This document shows, one piece after another, positions 62,801 to 64,000 of a stretch of DNA of 64,000 nt. The translations under genes and the position numbers were made by a program. This DNA comes from Aquimarina algicola. Its GTDB lineage: Bacteria; Bacteroidota; Bacteroidia; Flavobacteriales; Flavobacteriaceae. The stretch's first letter is position 1, and every line of letters begins with the position of its first letter. The stretch spans positions 613,691-677,690 of the forward strand of contig NZ_VFWZ01000003.1 of NCBI RefSeq assembly GCF_006443095.1, in the 5' to 3' direction. The notes under the pieces were generated by a model. That model was not told the origin of the DNA. It did no database searches and worked only from the letters and a program-made list of their open reading frames with translations.

Positions 62801-63994
62801 TTATCGCATTAGGTAGTCCCACATAGATTGTTCAAAGATAGGTTGTTCTTTAAAATTAATGGTAAAGCCAGGTATCAATTCTACTTTGATAGGCTTCTTC
62901 TCTTCAGGACAATCAGGATCACTATTACTCACCTCTACATCAACAATAGTATCTTTTTTTTCTTCAGTATCTGGGTTACAAGATTCTACCGTAGTTTCAT
63001 CTTCTTCAAAAATTTCTTCATCTTTATATTCTATTTTAATTTTCATATACAAAGTCCCTGCAATTCCTGTAAACAAGATCGTATCCTGTACAGTAGGTTG
63101 TTTAGCTTCAAATTTCCATTTAAAATTACGTTCATAGAGTAGCGTCCCAGCCACCTGCCCGTTAATATGTGCTTCGGTTTTAGTATCTTTAAAAGGAGCA
63201 CCCAAATATCGTGGCATATACTCATTCAATCGGCTCCATTTTTGTTCGGCAATACTACTGGCTTTTAGTGCAATGGTAATGTCAATCCCTTTATCTCGAC
63301 CAAAGGACAGCTCTTGTTGATCAGAGAGTTGTATGCTTCTGCCATTTTCTTCGAAAATGTCGAGATACATCATCTTTTTCAGGATATTGACCTTAAACTC
63401 ATAACTGGCACTACAGAAACCTATAAATTCAGCTTCCATTTTAGCTTCTGTACCAAAAAGGTCTTTGAATGTTTTATCAATTTTGGATTCTATCTTTTTC
63501 TCAATATAATCTAGAAATGTTTGTATATCTCCAGTTTGTACATACTCGTGCGGTTTTTTGGTTTCGTCACTTAGGTTAACTTTTACCGTATTATTTTTTT
63601 TAATCCCATCTGCTTCTTTTTTGATCCCCATCAAACCTTGTAGGTAACCCAATATACCAACTGCTTGTTCTGCTCTATCAAATACTTGTGTGATTCCTGC
63701 AAACCCGGCTACTACTGATCCTAGTGTACCTGTAACTTTATGACTTAATGCAAATAACGGAGCTGCATCTATGCGTTCTACTAATTCTACTGCTACACGC
63801 CCGTTATCCTGATCAACATAACCAATACCTCGATACGTAGACACTTGTGGCCACAGAAAAGATGTCTCTATATTATTGGGTGATGCCGGGTCAATTGGTT
63901 TACCGCTTAATGTCTTTTCAATTATTTTTTTATGACTTACAAATCGTTTTCTGATCTTATACGCTCCTTTTACCTTTTGCCATGTAGTTGTCAT
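62801..63994 (-). CDS. Hypothetical protein heading the tandem operon
   Basis: 397 residues from ATG at 63994, six bases inside the window edge; an upstream extension cannot be excluded. Positively charged start (TTTWQKVKGAYKIRKRFVSH), a hydrophobic Ala/Gly stretch near residue 85-120 (GTLGSVVAGFAGITQVF), a central alpha/beta domain and a beta-rich C-terminal part with Asp/Glu/Cys-rich spacers (EEIFEEDETTVESCNPDTEE) ending FEQSMWDYLMR. No signal peptide. Family not recognised; its context recalls accessory genes of contractile or Rhs-type secretion loci, only as an inference. Confidence 0.7.
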   Translation of the reverse strand: MTTTWQKVKGAYKIRKRFVSHKKIIEKTLSGKPIDPASPNNIETSFLWPQVSTYRGIGYVDQDNGRVAVELVERIDAAPLFALSHKVTGTLGSVVAGFAGITQVFDRAEQAVGILGYLQGLMGIKKEADGIKKNNTVKVNLSDETKKPHEYVQTGDIQTFLDYIEKKIESKIDKTFKDLFGTEAKMEAEFIGFCSASYEFKVNILKKMMYLDIFEENGRSIQLSDQQELSFGRDKGIDITIALKASSIAEQKWSRLNEYMPRYLGAPFKDTKTEAHINGQVAGTLLYERNFKWKFEAKQPTVQDTILFTGIAGTLYMKIKIEYKDEEIFEEDETTVESCNPDTEEKKDTIVDVEVSNSDPDCPEEKKPIKVELIPGFTINFKEQPIFEQSMWDYLMR

Positions 63995-64000
63995 TTTTAC

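Overview
The window looks like chromosomal DNA of a marine-type flavobacterium (Bacteroidota, Flavobacteriaceae; perhaps Aquimarina-like, but I cannot fix the genus). The DNA is strongly AT-rich, exported proteins end their signal peptides in ...Q or in Bacteroidota-type SC lipoboxes, several genes are preceded by the TAnnTTTG -7 box, and DUF4286, DUF2911, WG-repeat, LytTR and DUF2931 families are typical of this phylum. No rRNA, tRNA, CRISPR array, transposase or integrase was seen.

Layout. 1-9.4 kb (plus strand): a housekeeping segment with a TPR protein (cut by the window edge), DUF4286, rsmA (16S rRNA dimethyltransferase), a lipoprotein and its frameshifted tandem copy, mgtE, a hotdog thioesterase, a cupin, a DUF2911-TPR protein and a Gfo/Idh/MocA oxidoreductase. 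9.4-13.4 kb (minus): a concanavalin-like exported protein, an AraC regulator and the ribosome-assembly GTPase rsgA. 13.8-51.2 kb: a long accessory region, almost all minus strand (a divergent LysE/Lrp pair is the main exception), of mostly small genes: MmcQ/YjbR, YciI, WG-repeat, an Lnt-like nitrilase with a LytS/LytTR pair, two class C beta-lactamase-like hydrolases, AraC and Crp regulators, SH3, DoxX, SRPBCC, SMI1/KNR4 and DUF2931 proteins, small membrane proteins, a leucine-rich protein, and a sigma factor with an NTF2-like partner. 51.5-55.7 kb (plus): a compact five-gene operon of two paralogous helical proteins flanking two coiled-coil/zinc-ribbon proteins and an SPFH-SHOCT protein. 55.8-64 kb (minus): alpha/beta hydrolase, GNAT, PQQ-type propeller, a large MORN-repeat lipoprotein, and a tandem family of lipoproteins behind a 397-residue protein.

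Two themes stand out. First, the spacers of the accessory region carry repeated imperfect palindromes (families A and B below, plus single hairpins) and many hidden remnants of small genes with single-base frameshifts, while the long genes are intact. This resembles a gene-accretion or cassette-like array, although no recombinase is visible. Second, the 51.5-55.7 kb operon resembles the Bacillus ydjGHI zinc-ribbon/SPFH membrane-stress module but lacks PspA and adds the flanking paralogues; it is the best candidate for an undescribed system.

Working links I infer: rsmA and rsgA serve 30S ribosome maturation; mgtE handles Mg2+; the LytS/LytTR pair probably controls the adjacent Lnt-like gene; SMI1/KNR4, DUF2931, MORN and similar proteins would fit immunity or envelope roles in inter-bacterial competition, but no toxin gene is identified inside the window.
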